64,000 nucleotides of DNA from Pseudomonas benzenivorans (GTDB taxonomy: Bacteria > Pseudomonadota > Gammaproteobacteria > Pseudomonadales > Pseudomonadaceae). Below the pieces are notes generated by a model, which saw only the letters and a list, made by a program, of their open reading frames with translations, was not told the DNA's origin and made no database searches. Below, one piece after another: positions 15,736 to 25,112 of the stretch (its first letter is position 1; each line of letters starts with the position of its first letter). Location of the stretch: the NCBI RefSeq assembly GCF_900100495.1, contig NZ_FNCT01000011.1:1-64000 (forward strand), in the 5' to 3' direction. Made by a program: the position numbers and the translations under genes.

Positions 15736-16899
15736 TTAGAAGCTGCGCGGCAGCTCAAGCAGATGCTCGGCCACGTACGACAGGATCAGGTTGGTGGAGA
15801 TCGGCGCCACCTGATACAGGCGGGTCTCGCGGAACTTGCGCTCGACGTCGTATTCGCAGGCGAAACCGAAGCCGCCGTGGGTCTGCAGGCAGGCGTTGGC
15901 CGCTTCCCAGGAGGCCTTGGCCGCCAGGTACTTGGCCATATTGGCGCTGGCTCCGGCATTGAGGCCCGCGTCGTACTCGGCGCAGGCGCGCCAGCGCATC
16001 AGGTCGGCGGCCTCGATCTCGATATGGGCTTCTGCGATGGGGAACTGCACGCCCTGGTTCTGCCCGATCGGCCGGCCGAACACCGCGCGGTCGCGGGCGT
16101 ACTGGCTGGCCTTGTCGATGAACCAGCGGCCGTCGCCGATGCACTCCGCAGCGATCAGGGTACGCTCGGCATTCAGGCCGTCGAGGATGTACCTGAAACC
16201 CTTGCCCTCCTCGCCGATCAGGCTGTCGGCGGGAATTTCCAGGTTGTCGAAGAACAGCTCGTTGGTCTCGTGGTTGACCATGTTGGCGATCGGCTGCACG
16301 GTCAGGCCATTGCCGATGGCCTTGCGCAGGTCGACCAGGAAGATCGACATGCCATCAACTTTCTTCTTCACCTCGGCCAGCGGCGTGGTGCGCGCCAGCA
16401 GAATCATCAAGTCGGAGTGCTGGATGCGCGAGATCCACACCTTCTGCCCGTTGATCACATACTTGTCGCCCCGTTTCACCGCCGTGGTCTTGATCTTGGT
16501 GGTGTCGGTGCCGGTAGTCGGCTCGGTCACGGCCATGGACTGCAGGCGCAACTCGCCGCTGGCCAGCTTCGGCAGGTAGTAGCGCTTCTGCTCCTCGCTG
16601 CCGTTACGCAGCAGGGTGAACATGTTGTACATCTGCCCGTGCACGGTGCCGGAGTTGCCGCCGCAGCGGTTGACCTCCTCGAGGATCACCGAGGCCTCGG
16701 CCAGGCCCAGGCCGGAGCCGCCGTACTCGGTGGGAATCAGCGCCGCCAGCCAGCCGGCGCGGGTCAGCGCCTCGACGAAGGCCTCGGGGAAGCCCTTCTG
16801 CTCGTCGACCTGGCGCCAGTATTCGGCCGGGAATTCCGCGCAGAGGGCGCGCACGCCTGCGCGGATGGCGTTGAGTTCTTCATTGGTGTTGGGGTTCAT
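15736..16899 (-). CDS. Acyl-CoA dehydrogenase of the itaconate cluster, probable methylsuccinyl-CoA dehydrogenase
   Basis: FAD-dependent acyl-CoA dehydrogenase (387 aa). Visible signatures are AALIPTEYGGSGLGLAEASV, the FAD/substrate motif MAVTEPTTGTDTTKIKTTA, YVINGQKVWISRIQHSDL, and the C-terminal QTHGGFGFACEYDVERKFRE. The start at 16899 (MNPNTNEEL) has GAGGAG 7 bases upstream and is preferred over an ATG at 16917. The homologous PAO1 gene (PA0879) is reported to let the pathway accept methylsuccinates by oxidising methylsuccinyl-CoA. That function is adopted here by synteny. The gene is 11 bp upstream of the MmgE/PrpD gene. Confidence 0.85.
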   Translation of the reverse strand: MNPNTNEELNAIRAGVRALCAEFPAEYWRQVDEQKGFPEAFVEALTRAGWLAALIPTEYGGSGLGLAEASVILEEVNRCGGNSGTVHGQMYNMFTLLRNGSEEQKRYYLPKLASGELRLQSMAVTEPTTGTDTTKIKTTAVKRGDKYVINGQKVWISRIQHSDLMILLARTTPLAEVKKKVDGMSIFLVDLRKAIGNGLTVQPIANMVNHETNELFFDNLEIPADSLIGEEGKGFRYILDGLNAERTLIAAECIGDGRWFIDKASQYARDRAVFGRPIGQNQGVQFPIAEAHIEIEAADLMRWRACAEYDAGLNAGASANMAKYLAAKASWEAANACLQTHGGFGFACEYDVERKFRETRLYQVAPISTNLILSYVAEHLLELPRSF

Positions 16900-16923
16900 C
16901 TGTGCTCCTCGAATCATGCTCTT

Positions 16924-17001
16924 GTAGGAGCCAGCTTGCTGGCGATGCTTTCTGTGTTGTCGGCGATCGCCAGCAAGAACTGGGCGTTCCCCTGGTTCCT
17001 A
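16924..17001. repeat. GTAGGAGCCAGCTTGCTGGCGAT-type REP hairpin
   Basis: An imperfect palindrome starting GTAGGAGCCAGC and ending in GTTCCTAC fills the spacer between the hydratase and acyl-CoA dehydrogenase genes. It is a common type of Pseudomonas intergenic repeat. Confidence 0.75.
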
Positions 17002-17025
17002 CAGGTTCGATGTGTGCCTGGGTAA

Positions 17026-17853
17026 TCAGTCGAACTGCACCTCGGCGCGCTGCGCCAGGCCGCCTTCGTTACCGGCCCACAGCTCGGCGTGGCCGGCGCC
17101 GACGATGCGCCCACCGACCTCGAACGGCTGCGGTGCGATCAGCGGACGCAGGCCGCGGTAGGCGAAGCGGCGCAGGCGCGCCTGCGGGTTGGAGCGGCAG
17201 AAGGCGCGCAGGCTGAGGGTGGCGATCAGCGGGCCGTGCACCACCAGCCCGGCGTAGCCTTCGGTTTCGGTGGCGTAGGGCCAGTCGTAGTGGATGCGGT
17301 GGCCATTAAAGGTCACCGCCGAATAGCGGAACAGCAGGGTCGCACTGGGCGTCACCGCCTCGCGCCAGTCGCCGGCGATCAGCGGCTCGCCGCTGCTGGT
17401 CTTGGGCGGGCTCGGCTCGCGGTAGACGATGTCCTGCTCCTCGCGCAGCGCCAGTTGGCCGTCCTGCAGGTAGTCGTGGCGCAGGGTGACGAACAGCAGC
17501 GCGCCGCTGCGGCCGTGCTTCTCCTCGATTTGGGTGATGGTCGAGACCCGGCTGGCCTCGCCGCCGACCCGCAGCGGGGCGAAGAACTCGAGGCGGCCGC
17601 CGGCCCACATGCGGTTGCGGTTGTCCGCCGGCGGCAGGAAGCCGCCGCGTGCCGGGTGACCGTCCTCGCCCAGGCCGCTGTCGGCCAGCGGCGCCTGGAA
17701 GAACGCCCAGTGCCACAGCGGCGGCAGGGCCTCGCCATGGGCCGGGATGGTTTCGCTGAGGGTCGCAGCGATGCGGGTGACCAGGTTGCGGCTGAGTTGG
17801 TCGTGGGCCTCTTCGGTGCGGCCGATCCAGGCGGAGAAAGCGGAGTCACTCAT
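17026..17853 (-). CDS. ich: MaoC/hotdog-fold dehydratase, probable itaconyl-CoA hydratase
   Basis: Hotdog-fold hydratase (275 aa) of the mesaconyl-CoA / itaconyl-CoA hydratase type. It begins MSDSAFSAWIGRTEEAHD, with WHWAFFQAPLADSGLGEDGHP near residue 60. It ends with a MaoC-like region, FRYSAVTFNGHRIHYDWPYA, carrying the Asn/His (NGHRIHYD) active-site pair. The start at 17853 has GGAA about 10 bases upstream; an ATG at 17892 adds 13 residues. As first gene of the operon, divergent from a LysR regulator, it occupies the position of PA0878 (itaconyl-CoA hydratase). The reaction expected is hydration of itaconyl-CoA to (S)-citramalyl-CoA. Confidence 0.85.
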   Translation of the reverse strand: MSDSAFSAWIGRTEEAHDQLSRNLVTRIAATLSETIPAHGEALPPLWHWAFFQAPLADSGLGEDGHPARGGFLPPADNRNRMWAGGRLEFFAPLRVGGEASRVSTITQIEEKHGRSGALLFVTLRHDYLQDGQLALREEQDIVYREPSPPKTSSGEPLIAGDWREAVTPSATLLFRYSAVTFNGHRIHYDWPYATETEGYAGLVVHGPLIATLSLRAFCRSNPQARLRRFAYRGLRPLIAPQPFEVGGRIVGAGHAELWAGNEGGLAQRAEVQFD

Positions 17854-17968
17854 GGGGGTTGGTTCCAGCGGCTTCTTGTGTGCTCGAAGCATGCAAGGTG
17901 GCTGGCGTTCCGTGAATCCGCATTTACCTAATCCAGCGTTCGGTTATGCTGAACGCTACGCCGCACTC

Positions 17969-18038
17969 TGTGGGAGGGGCTTTAGCCGCGATTGCGTCAA
18001 TATCTGCCACAGCCATCGCGGCTAAAGCCCCTCTCACA
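17969..18038. repeat. 24-bp inverted repeat in the ich / lysR divergent promoter region
   Basis: TGTGGGAGGGGCTTTAGCCGCGAT (17969-17992) pairs with the near-exact complement at 18015-18038 (one mismatch). It lies in the 209-bp region between the divergent ich and lysR genes. It looks like a mobile REP-type palindrome rather than a LysR operator. It is positioned where it could affect either promoter. Confidence 0.75.
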
Positions 18039-18062
18039 CAATCAATCGCTGTGAGGTCCCGC

Positions 18063-18983
18063 ATGCATTTCGATCTGCCCGACCTGCGCCTGTTCATCCA
18101 TATCGCCGAATCGCCGAGCCTGACCCAGGGTGCGCGCCGCGCCTTTCTCTCGCCGGCGGCGGCCAGCGCGCGGATCAAGGCGCTGGAAGGCCAGCTCGGC
18201 GCGCGCCTGCTCTATCGCGACAGCCGCGGCGTCGAGCTGACCCCGGCCGGCCAGCGCCTGCTGCAGTACGCCCGGCTGATCATGCGTCAGGTGGATTACC
18301 TGAAGAGCGAGTTCACCGAATACGGCGCCGACGCGGCCGGGCATATCCGCATCTTCGCCAACACCACGGCAGTCACCGAGTTCCTCCCCGAGGTGCTCGC
18401 CGGCTTTCTCGCCGCCCGTCCCGGGGTGACGGTCGACCTGCAGGAACGGTTGAGCCGCGACATCGTCCGCGGCGTGCTGGATGGCGGCGCCGACCTGGGC
18501 ATCATCGCCGGCCCGGTGGCGGCCAGCGGTCTGCAGGTGCTGCACTTCAGCACCGACCGCCTGGTGCTGGCGGTGCCCCGCGGCCATGCGCTGGCCGCGC
18601 AGGCGCAGGTGCAGCTGCGGCAGACCCTGGGCTACCAGCACATCGGCTTGCACGAAGGCAGCACCCTGCTGAGCTTCCTCCGCGAGCAGGTGGAGAAGCT
18701 CGGCGAGAGCCTGTCGCTGCGGATCCAGGTGTCGAGCTTCGAGGCCAGCTGCCGGATGATCGAAGCCGGCGTCGGCATCGGCATCATCCCCGAGTCCGCC
18801 GCACGCCGGCACAGCCGCACCATGGAGCTGGCGATCGTCGAGCTGGCCGAACCCTGGGCGGTGCGCGAACGCAGCATCCTGGTGCGCGACCTGGAAGCCC
18901 TGCCGGGCAGCGTACGCGCGCTGATCGCCACCCTGCGCGGCGAGCCGGCGGGGCAAAGCGCGGGCGAAAAAAAGGCGACCTGA
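18063..18983 (+). CDS. LysR-type regulator of the itaconate operon
   Basis: LysR family regulator (306 aa) transcribed away from the itaconate operon. The HTH region LRLFIHIAESPSLTQGARRAFLSPAAASARIKALE is followed by a ligand domain with LRIQVSSFEASCRMIEAGVG. I start at 18063 (MHFDLPDLR), because the frame further upstream would read through an inverted repeat. It is the counterpart of PA0877 by position, and related in sequence to the regulator at 9899-10810. Its last codons overlap a terminator that functions on the opposite strand. Confidence 0.88.
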   Translation: MHFDLPDLRLFIHIAESPSLTQGARRAFLSPAAASARIKALEGQLGARLLYRDSRGVELTPAGQRLLQYARLIMRQVDYLKSEFTEYGADAAGHIRIFANTTAVTEFLPEVLAGFLAARPGVTVDLQERLSRDIVRGVLDGGADLGIIAGPVAASGLQVLHFSTDRLVLAVPRGHALAAQAQVQLRQTLGYQHIGLHEGSTLLSFLREQVEKLGESLSLRIQVSSFEASCRMIEAGVGIGIIPESAARRHSRTMELAIVELAEPWAVRERSILVRDLEALPGSVRALIATLRGEPAGQSAGEKKAT

Positions 18984-18994
18984 GAGAGGCCGCC
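18967..18994 (-). terminator. Rho-independent terminator read leftward, downstream of phhR
   Basis: On the minus strand GGCGGCCT and AGGTCGCC form an 8-bp stem (one G-U pair) followed by seven T. It lies ~230 bp beyond the phhR stop and inside the 3' end of the LysR gene at 18063. It would stop phhR transcripts before they run antisense through lysR. Confidence 0.7.
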
Positions 18995-19130
18995 TACCCA
19001 AACATTCCGCGAGCGGAACGAAGAAACGCTTGCACCCAAATCACGCAGGATTCGGACAGGCGCAGTTTCCCCTGCCCCGAGCCCGTCGACAATTGCACCA
19101 AGGTAGTAGACCCGTCACGGACCTCACTTG

Positions 19131-19211
19131 TAGGAGCGAGGGGGACGCCCAGTCCCATGCCCGCGATCGCTTACCCAGGCACCGATGTTCGCGGGCATGG
19201 CCCGCTCCTAC
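19131..19211. repeat. GTAGGAGC..GCTCCTAC REP hairpin
   Basis: Imperfect palindrome with outer arms GTAGGAGC / GCTCCTAC and inner ATGCCCGCGA / TTCGCGGGCAT, just downstream of phhR. The same family recurs at 27434, 32457 and 40312. Confidence 0.8.
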
Positions 19212-19223
19212 GGACCAGCTGCG

Positions 19224-20777
<1,554 letters not shown>

Positions 20778-20906
20778 GGCGGCTCTGATCAGGCGAGTTA
20801 TGGGCCGCGGAGACGAAAAAAATCGACTCAGGCAGCGGAATATCCGTCAAGAATATGTGACGAATCGTCGCAGCAGCAAGCCTGATCCGCGCCACACCGG
20901 GGCCAA

Positions 20907-20924
20907 CGTAATCTTTTCTTTACG
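20907..20924 (+). promoter_or_regulatory. Candidate PhhR/TyrR box upstream of phhA
   Basis: CGTAAT-N6-TTTACG matches the TyrR/PhhR consensus TGTAAA-N6-TTTACA at 9 of 12 positions with exact spacing. It lies 110 bp before the phhA start and 130 bp before that of phhR, so it could serve activation of phhA and autoregulation. It is visible in sequence but unproven. Confidence 0.55.
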
Positions 20925-21033
20925 AAAAAACCCACTTTTGCCCTCCCGAGCGCCGTGCTCCGGGCTGTACAGGGGCACCGCCTGCGGTATTCATAGTCCA
21001 ACACAACAACAAAGGCCCCCGCAGGAGGCAACG

Positions 21034-21819
21034 ATGAAAACCACGCAGTACGTGGCGCGCAAACCGGACGAAAGCGGCTTTATCCACTACAGCGAAGCCG
21101 AGCATCAGGTATGGAACACCCTGATCACCCGGCAACTCAAGGTGGTCGAAGGCCGCGCCTGCCAGGAGTACCTGGACGGCATCGAGCAGATCGGCCTGCC
21201 GCTGGAACGCATTCCGCAGCTCGACGAAGTCAACCGGGTCCTGCAGGCCACCACCGGCTGGCGCGTCGCCCGGGTCCCGGCATTGATTCCGTTCCAGACC
21301 TTCTTCGAGCTGCTGGCCAGCCAGCAATTCCCGGTGGCCACCTTTATCCGCACCCCGGAGGAGCTGGACTACCTGCAGGAACCGGACATCTTCCACGAGA
21401 TCTTCGGCCACTGCCCGATGCTGACCAACCCCTGGTTCGCCGAATTCACCCACACCTACGGCAAACTCGGCCTGGCCGCGACCAAGGAGGAGCGCGTCTA
21501 CCTCGCCCGGCTGTACTGGCTGACCATCGAGTTCGGCCTGGTCGACACCAGCCAGGGCCGGCGGATCTACGGCGGCGGTATCCTCTCCTCGCCGAAGGAA
21601 ACCCTCTACGCCCTGTCAGATCAGCCGGAACACCTGCCGTTCGATCCGATCGAGGCGATGCGCACGCCGTACCGCATCGACATCCTGCAGCCGCTGTACT
21701 TCGTCTTGCCGGAACTCAAGCGTCTGTTCGAGCTGGCCCACGAAGACATCATGGGCATGGTCCAGCGGGCCATGCAGATGGGCCTGCACGCGCCGAAGTT
21801 CCCGCCGAAAGCGGCCTGA
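21034..21819 (+). CDS. phhA: Phenylalanine 4-hydroxylase
   Basis: Iron- and pterin-dependent hydroxylase (261 aa) converting phenylalanine to tyrosine. Iron ligands are in place: His121 and His126 in DIFHEIFGHCPML, and Glu166 in WLTIEFGLV. The pterin region VPALIPFQTFFELLA is present. An AGGAGG site 5 bases before the ATG at 21034 fixes the start. It is the first gene of phhA-phhB-phhC, transcribed away from phhR. Bacterial enzymes of this size lack the regulatory ACT domain of the animal proteins, as here. Confidence 0.97.
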   Translation: MKTTQYVARKPDESGFIHYSEAEHQVWNTLITRQLKVVEGRACQEYLDGIEQIGLPLERIPQLDEVNRVLQATTGWRVARVPALIPFQTFFELLASQQFPVATFIRTPEELDYLQEPDIFHEIFGHCPMLTNPWFAEFTHTYGKLGLAATKEERVYLARLYWLTIEFGLVDTSQGRRIYGGGILSSPKETLYALSDQPEHLPFDPIEAMRTPYRIDILQPLYFVLPELKRLFELAHEDIMGMVQRAMQMGLHAPKFPPKAA

Positions 21820-21823
21820 TAAC

Positions 21824-21915
21824 TGTAGGTGGGGTTGAGGTGCGCAGCGCCGAAGCCCAACAGCAGCCCCAGAGAGTGGCCATGTTGGGCTTCGCCAGCT
21901 CAACCCAACCTACGC
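21824..21915. repeat. Palindromic repeat between phhA and phhB
   Basis: GTAGGTGGGGTTGAGG...CCGAAGCCCAAC is followed by its imperfect complement GTTGGGCTTCG...CTCAACCCAACCTAC. It fills almost the whole 127-bp phhA-phhB gap. It is REP-like, could form a large stem in the phh mRNA, and may adjust phhB/phhC levels relative to phhA. Confidence 0.75.
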
Positions 21916-21946
21916 TTTGCTCACCCCCGAACCCTGGAGAATCCCC

Positions 21947-22300
21947 ATGAGCCTTGCCCAAGCCCAATGCGAAGCCTGCCGCGCCGACGCCCCGAAAGTC
22001 TCGGACGAGGAGCTGGCCGAGCTGATCCGCGAGATCCCCGACTGGAACATCGAAGTGCGTGACGACCACATGGAACTGGAGCGGGTGTTCCTGTTCAAGA
22101 ACTTCCGCCACGCCCTGGCCTTCACCAACGCGGTCGGTGCCATCGCCGAGGAAGTCGGCCACCACCCGGCCCTGCTCACCGAATGGGGCAAGGTCACCGT
22201 GACCTGGTGGAGCCACGAGATGCGCGGTCTGCACCGCAACGACTTCATCATGGCCGCGCGCACCGACCAGCTCGCCGCCCGCGCGGAGGGGCGCAAGTGA
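21947..22300 (+). CDS. phhB: Pterin-4a-carbinolamine dehydratase
   Basis: Small enzyme (117 aa) that dehydrates the 4a-hydroxytetrahydropterin formed by phenylalanine hydroxylase, recycling the cofactor. The family signature is EEVGHHPALLTEWGKVTVTW, with the catalytic His-His-Pro. The start at 21947 has GGAG 7 bases upstream. Its stop overlaps the GTG start of phhC. Confidence 0.96.
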   Translation: MSLAQAQCEACRADAPKVSDEELAELIREIPDWNIEVRDDHMELERVFLFKNFRHALAFTNAVGAIAEEVGHHPALLTEWGKVTVTWWSHEMRGLHRNDFIMAARTDQLAARAEGRK

Positions 22301-23493
22301 GCCACTTCGCCCAGGTCGTACGGGTGCCCGGCGACCCGATTCTCGGCCTGATCGAGGCCTACCGCGCCGACCCCAACCCGGCCAAGCTCGACCTCGGCGT
22401 CGGCGTGTACAAGGACGCCCGGGGCCTGACGCCGATCCCCCAGGCGGTCAAGCGGGCCGAGCAGCGCCTGGTCGAAACCGAGACCAGCAAGAGCTATATC
22501 GGCGGGCATGGCGACCCGCTGTTCGGGGCGCGGCTGGCCGAACTGGTGCTCGGTGCCGACAGCCCGCTGCTCGCCGCGCAACGCGCCGGCGCCAGCCAGA
22601 CCCCCGGCGGCACCGGCGCCCTGCGCCTGGCCGCCGACTTCATCGCGCACTGCCTGCCCGGGCGCGGCATCTGGCTCAGCGAGCCGACCTGGCCGATCCA
22701 CGAGACCCTGTTCGCCGCGGCCGGCCTGCGCATTGGCCACTACCCCTACGTCGGCGCCGACAACCGCCTCGACGTCGAGGCGATGCTCGCCGCGCTCAAC
22801 CAGCTGCCCAAGGGCGACGTGGTGCTGCTGCACGCCTGCTGCCACAACCCGACCGGCTTCGACCTCGCCCCGCGCGACTGGAAGCGCGTGCTGGAGGTGG
22901 TCAAGGCCCGCGAGTTGCTGCCGCTGATCGACTTCGCCTACCAGGGCTTCGGCGACGGCCTGGAGGACGACGCCTGGGCGGTGCGCCTGTTCGCCAGCGA
23001 GCTGCCCGAGCTGCTGGTCACCAGTTCCTGCTCGAAGAACTTCGGCCTGTACCGTGAGCGCACCGGCGCCCTGCTGGTCTGCGCGGCGACCCCGGACAAG
23101 CTGCAGGACGTGCGCAGCCAGTTGGCCTCGCTCGCCCGCAACCTGTGGTCGACGCCGCCGGCCCACGGCGCCGCGGTGGTCGCGACCATCCTCGACGACG
23201 CCGAGCTGAAAGCCCTGTGGATCGACGAACTGGAGGCCATGCGCCAGCGCGTCGCCAGCCTGCGCCTGGGCCTGGTCGAAGCCCTGCGCCCGTATGGCCT
23301 GGCCGAGCGCTTCGCGCATATCGCCGAGCAGCGCGGCATGTTCTCCTACACCGGCCTGACGCCTGCCCAGGTACAGCGGCTGCGCGCGGAAGACAGCGTG
23401 TACCTGGTCGGCAGCGGCCGCGCCAACGTCGCCGGGCTGGACGCCAACCGCCTCGACGACCTGGCCAGCGCCATCGCCCGGGTCTGCGGTTAG
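22297..23493 (+). CDS. phhC: Aromatic amino acid aminotransferase
   Basis: PLP-dependent class I aminotransferase (398 aa) transaminating tyrosine/phenylalanine. Features: LDLGVGVYKDARGLTPI, TPGGTGALRLAADF, CCHNPTGFDLAP, and the PLP lysine in TSSCSKNFGLYRERTGAL. The C-terminal GSGRANVAGL contributes the substrate-carboxylate arginine. The start is GTG at 22297, which overlaps the phhB stop (GTGA) and has GGAGG about 7 bases upstream; a longer reading frame runs through phhB and is rejected. It completes the phhABC operon. Confidence 0.94.
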   Translation: MSHFAQVVRVPGDPILGLIEAYRADPNPAKLDLGVGVYKDARGLTPIPQAVKRAEQRLVETETSKSYIGGHGDPLFGARLAELVLGADSPLLAAQRAGASQTPGGTGALRLAADFIAHCLPGRGIWLSEPTWPIHETLFAAAGLRIGHYPYVGADNRLDVEAMLAALNQLPKGDVVLLHACCHNPTGFDLAPRDWKRVLEVVKARELLPLIDFAYQGFGDGLEDDAWAVRLFASELPELLVTSSCSKNFGLYRERTGALLVCAATPDKLQDVRSQLASLARNLWSTPPAHGAAVVATILDDAELKALWIDELEAMRQRVASLRLGLVEALRPYGLAERFAHIAEQRGMFSYTGLTPAQVQRLRAEDSVYLVGSGRANVAGLDANRLDDLASAIARVCG

Positions 23494-23494
23494 T

Positions 23495-23551
23495 TGGTGC
23501 GCGCGGCGCACCCTACGGGATTGCCGCCTGTAGGGTGCGCCGTGCGCACCA
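23495..23551. repeat. GGTGCGC..GCGCACCCTAC paired repeat after phhC
   Basis: Two facing units (GGTGCGCGCGGCGCACCCTAC and GTAGGGTGCGCCGTGCGCACC) directly follow the phhC stop. They belong to the same family as the repeats at 12995, 35233 and 40438. They may act as the 3' stem of the phh message. The AT-rich stretch from 23610 to 23690 probably holds the promoter of the next gene, but I see no convincing -35/-10 pair. Confidence 0.75.
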
Positions 23552-23734
23552 GCGAGCGGGCGCTGGCATTCGATGGCTGCCCCACCCCGGTGCAAGGAGG
23601 GACCGAAAAAAATCCACACCCCGTTTATCTAAAAATTTAAACCTTAATTTTCAATAGCTTAAATACATATCAAGCTAAACATTGGCGTACTTCCTGCTTG
23701 CCATCAGGGGCATACGTCCCTAGGGTAGTTCGCC

Positions 23735-24997
23735 ATGTGGTCCCAGATTGCCCCCATCGGATCGTTGCTGAGCGGGGTGGCGTTACTCCTGCTCGGCAAT
23801 GGCCTGCTCAACACCCTACTGACCCTGCGTGGCGTCGCCGAAGGCTACTCCAGCGGGATGCTCGGCCTGATCATGTCCGGGTACTTCGTCGGTTTCCTCC
23901 TCGGCACCTGGCTGGCGATTCCGCTGGTCCGCCGCGTCGGGCACATCCGTGCGTTCGCCTTTTGCGCGGCGCTGGCCGCCATCGCCGCCCTGCTCCATGT
24001 GCTGCTGGTCGACCCCTGGATCTGGCTCGGCCTGCGGGTGCTCTACGGCCTGGCGCTGGTCAGCCTGTACATGGTGATCGAGAGCTGGCTCAACGCCCAG
24101 GCGCCCAGCGACAAGCGCGGCCAGGTGTTCGCCCTGTACATGGTGGTCAACCTTGGCGCGCTGGCGGCGGCGCAGCAGTTGCTCAACCTGGCTTCCCCCG
24201 ACGAATTCATCCTGTTCGCCCTGGCGGCGATGCTGATCAGCGCGGCCTTGATGCCGATCACCCTGACCCGCCAGGCCCAGCCCAGCGTGCCGGACACCCT
24301 GCACAGCAACCTGCGCCAGTTGCTCGGCATCGCCCCGCTGGCGATCGCCGCCGCCGGCCTCTCCGGCCTGGCCCTCGGCGCGTTCTGGGGCATGGCGCCG
24401 GTGTACGCCAGCCTGAGCGGCTTCGAGGCCGGCGGCGTCGGCCTGCTGATGAGCAGCGCGATCCTCGGCGGCGCCCTGCTGCAATGGCCGATCGGCCATT
24501 ATTCCGACCGCCACGACCGGCGCCTGGTGCTGCTCTGGGTGGTGGCGCTGGCGGCCCTGCTGGCGCTGCTGATGAGCCTGCTGCCGGCCGGGCCACTGCT
24601 GCTCGGGGCGATCTTCCTGTTCGGCGGCCTGTCCTTCGCCATCTACCCGATCGCCGTGGCGCAACTGATCGACCAGCTGCACCGCGACGAGATCCTCGCC
24701 GGTTCCAGCAGCCTGCTGATGGTCAACGGCATCGGTTCGGCGTGCGGCCCGCTGCTGGCCGGGCTGCTGATGCAGCAGCTCGGCGCCCGCGCCCTGCCGC
24801 TGTATTTCGCCGCGGTGCTCGGCCTGCTGGCCGCCTACACCTTCTACCGCCTGCGCCACGTCAGCGACCTGGTCAGCGAACCCCACGCGCACTTCGTGCC
24901 GATGCTGCGCACCAGCCACACAGTGCTCGAGCTGATGCCCGATGCCCCAGCCAGCGACGACACCATCGACGAGGAACCCACAGCCGAATCAGCGTAG
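23735..24997 (+). CDS. MFS transporter (YcaD-like), partner of ggpPS
   Basis: Twelve-helix major facilitator (420 aa). MFS loop features include GYFVGFLLGTWLAIPLVRRVGH (the 2-3 loop) and SAILGGALLQWPIGHYSDRHDRR (the 8-9 loop). The long family insertion ESWLNAQAPSDKRGQVFALYM is typical of YcaD-like members. The C-terminus is a hydrophilic acidic tail. The ribosome site is weak (AGGG 11 bases upstream). It is followed after 115 bp by ggpPS in the same direction. In Stenotrophomonas a ycaD-type gene also accompanies ggpPS (from memory), so a role in moving a compatible solute or its precursor is plausible but unproven. Confidence 0.85.
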   Translation: MWSQIAPIGSLLSGVALLLLGNGLLNTLLTLRGVAEGYSSGMLGLIMSGYFVGFLLGTWLAIPLVRRVGHIRAFAFCAALAAIAALLHVLLVDPWIWLGLRVLYGLALVSLYMVIESWLNAQAPSDKRGQVFALYMVVNLGALAAAQQLLNLASPDEFILFALAAMLISAALMPITLTRQAQPSVPDTLHSNLRQLLGIAPLAIAAAGLSGLALGAFWGMAPVYASLSGFEAGGVGLLMSSAILGGALLQWPIGHYSDRHDRRLVLLWVVALAALLALLMSLLPAGPLLLGAIFLFGGLSFAIYPIAVAQLIDQLHRDEILAGSSSLLMVNGIGSACGPLLAGLLMQQLGARALPLYFAAVLGLLAAYTFYRLRHVSDLVSEPHAHFVPMLRTSHTVLELMPDAPASDDTIDEEPTAESA

Positions 24998-25112
24998 GGA
25001 CGGCTCCGCCGGTTCCTGCATGACGAAAGAGGCCACCGCGCCCACAACACTCAGCACGTCGGCCCAGGTCGGCGCGTCAACTGCACCCACTCAATGGACA
25101 GGGAGACAGCGC

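Noticed and set aside
20778..21033. A sigma-54 (-24/-12) promoter for phhA
   Set aside because: GG-N10-GC spacing can be found (around 20970) but the surrounding bases do not match TGGCAC-N5-TTGC, and PhhR-type proteins lack the strict GAFTGA loop.
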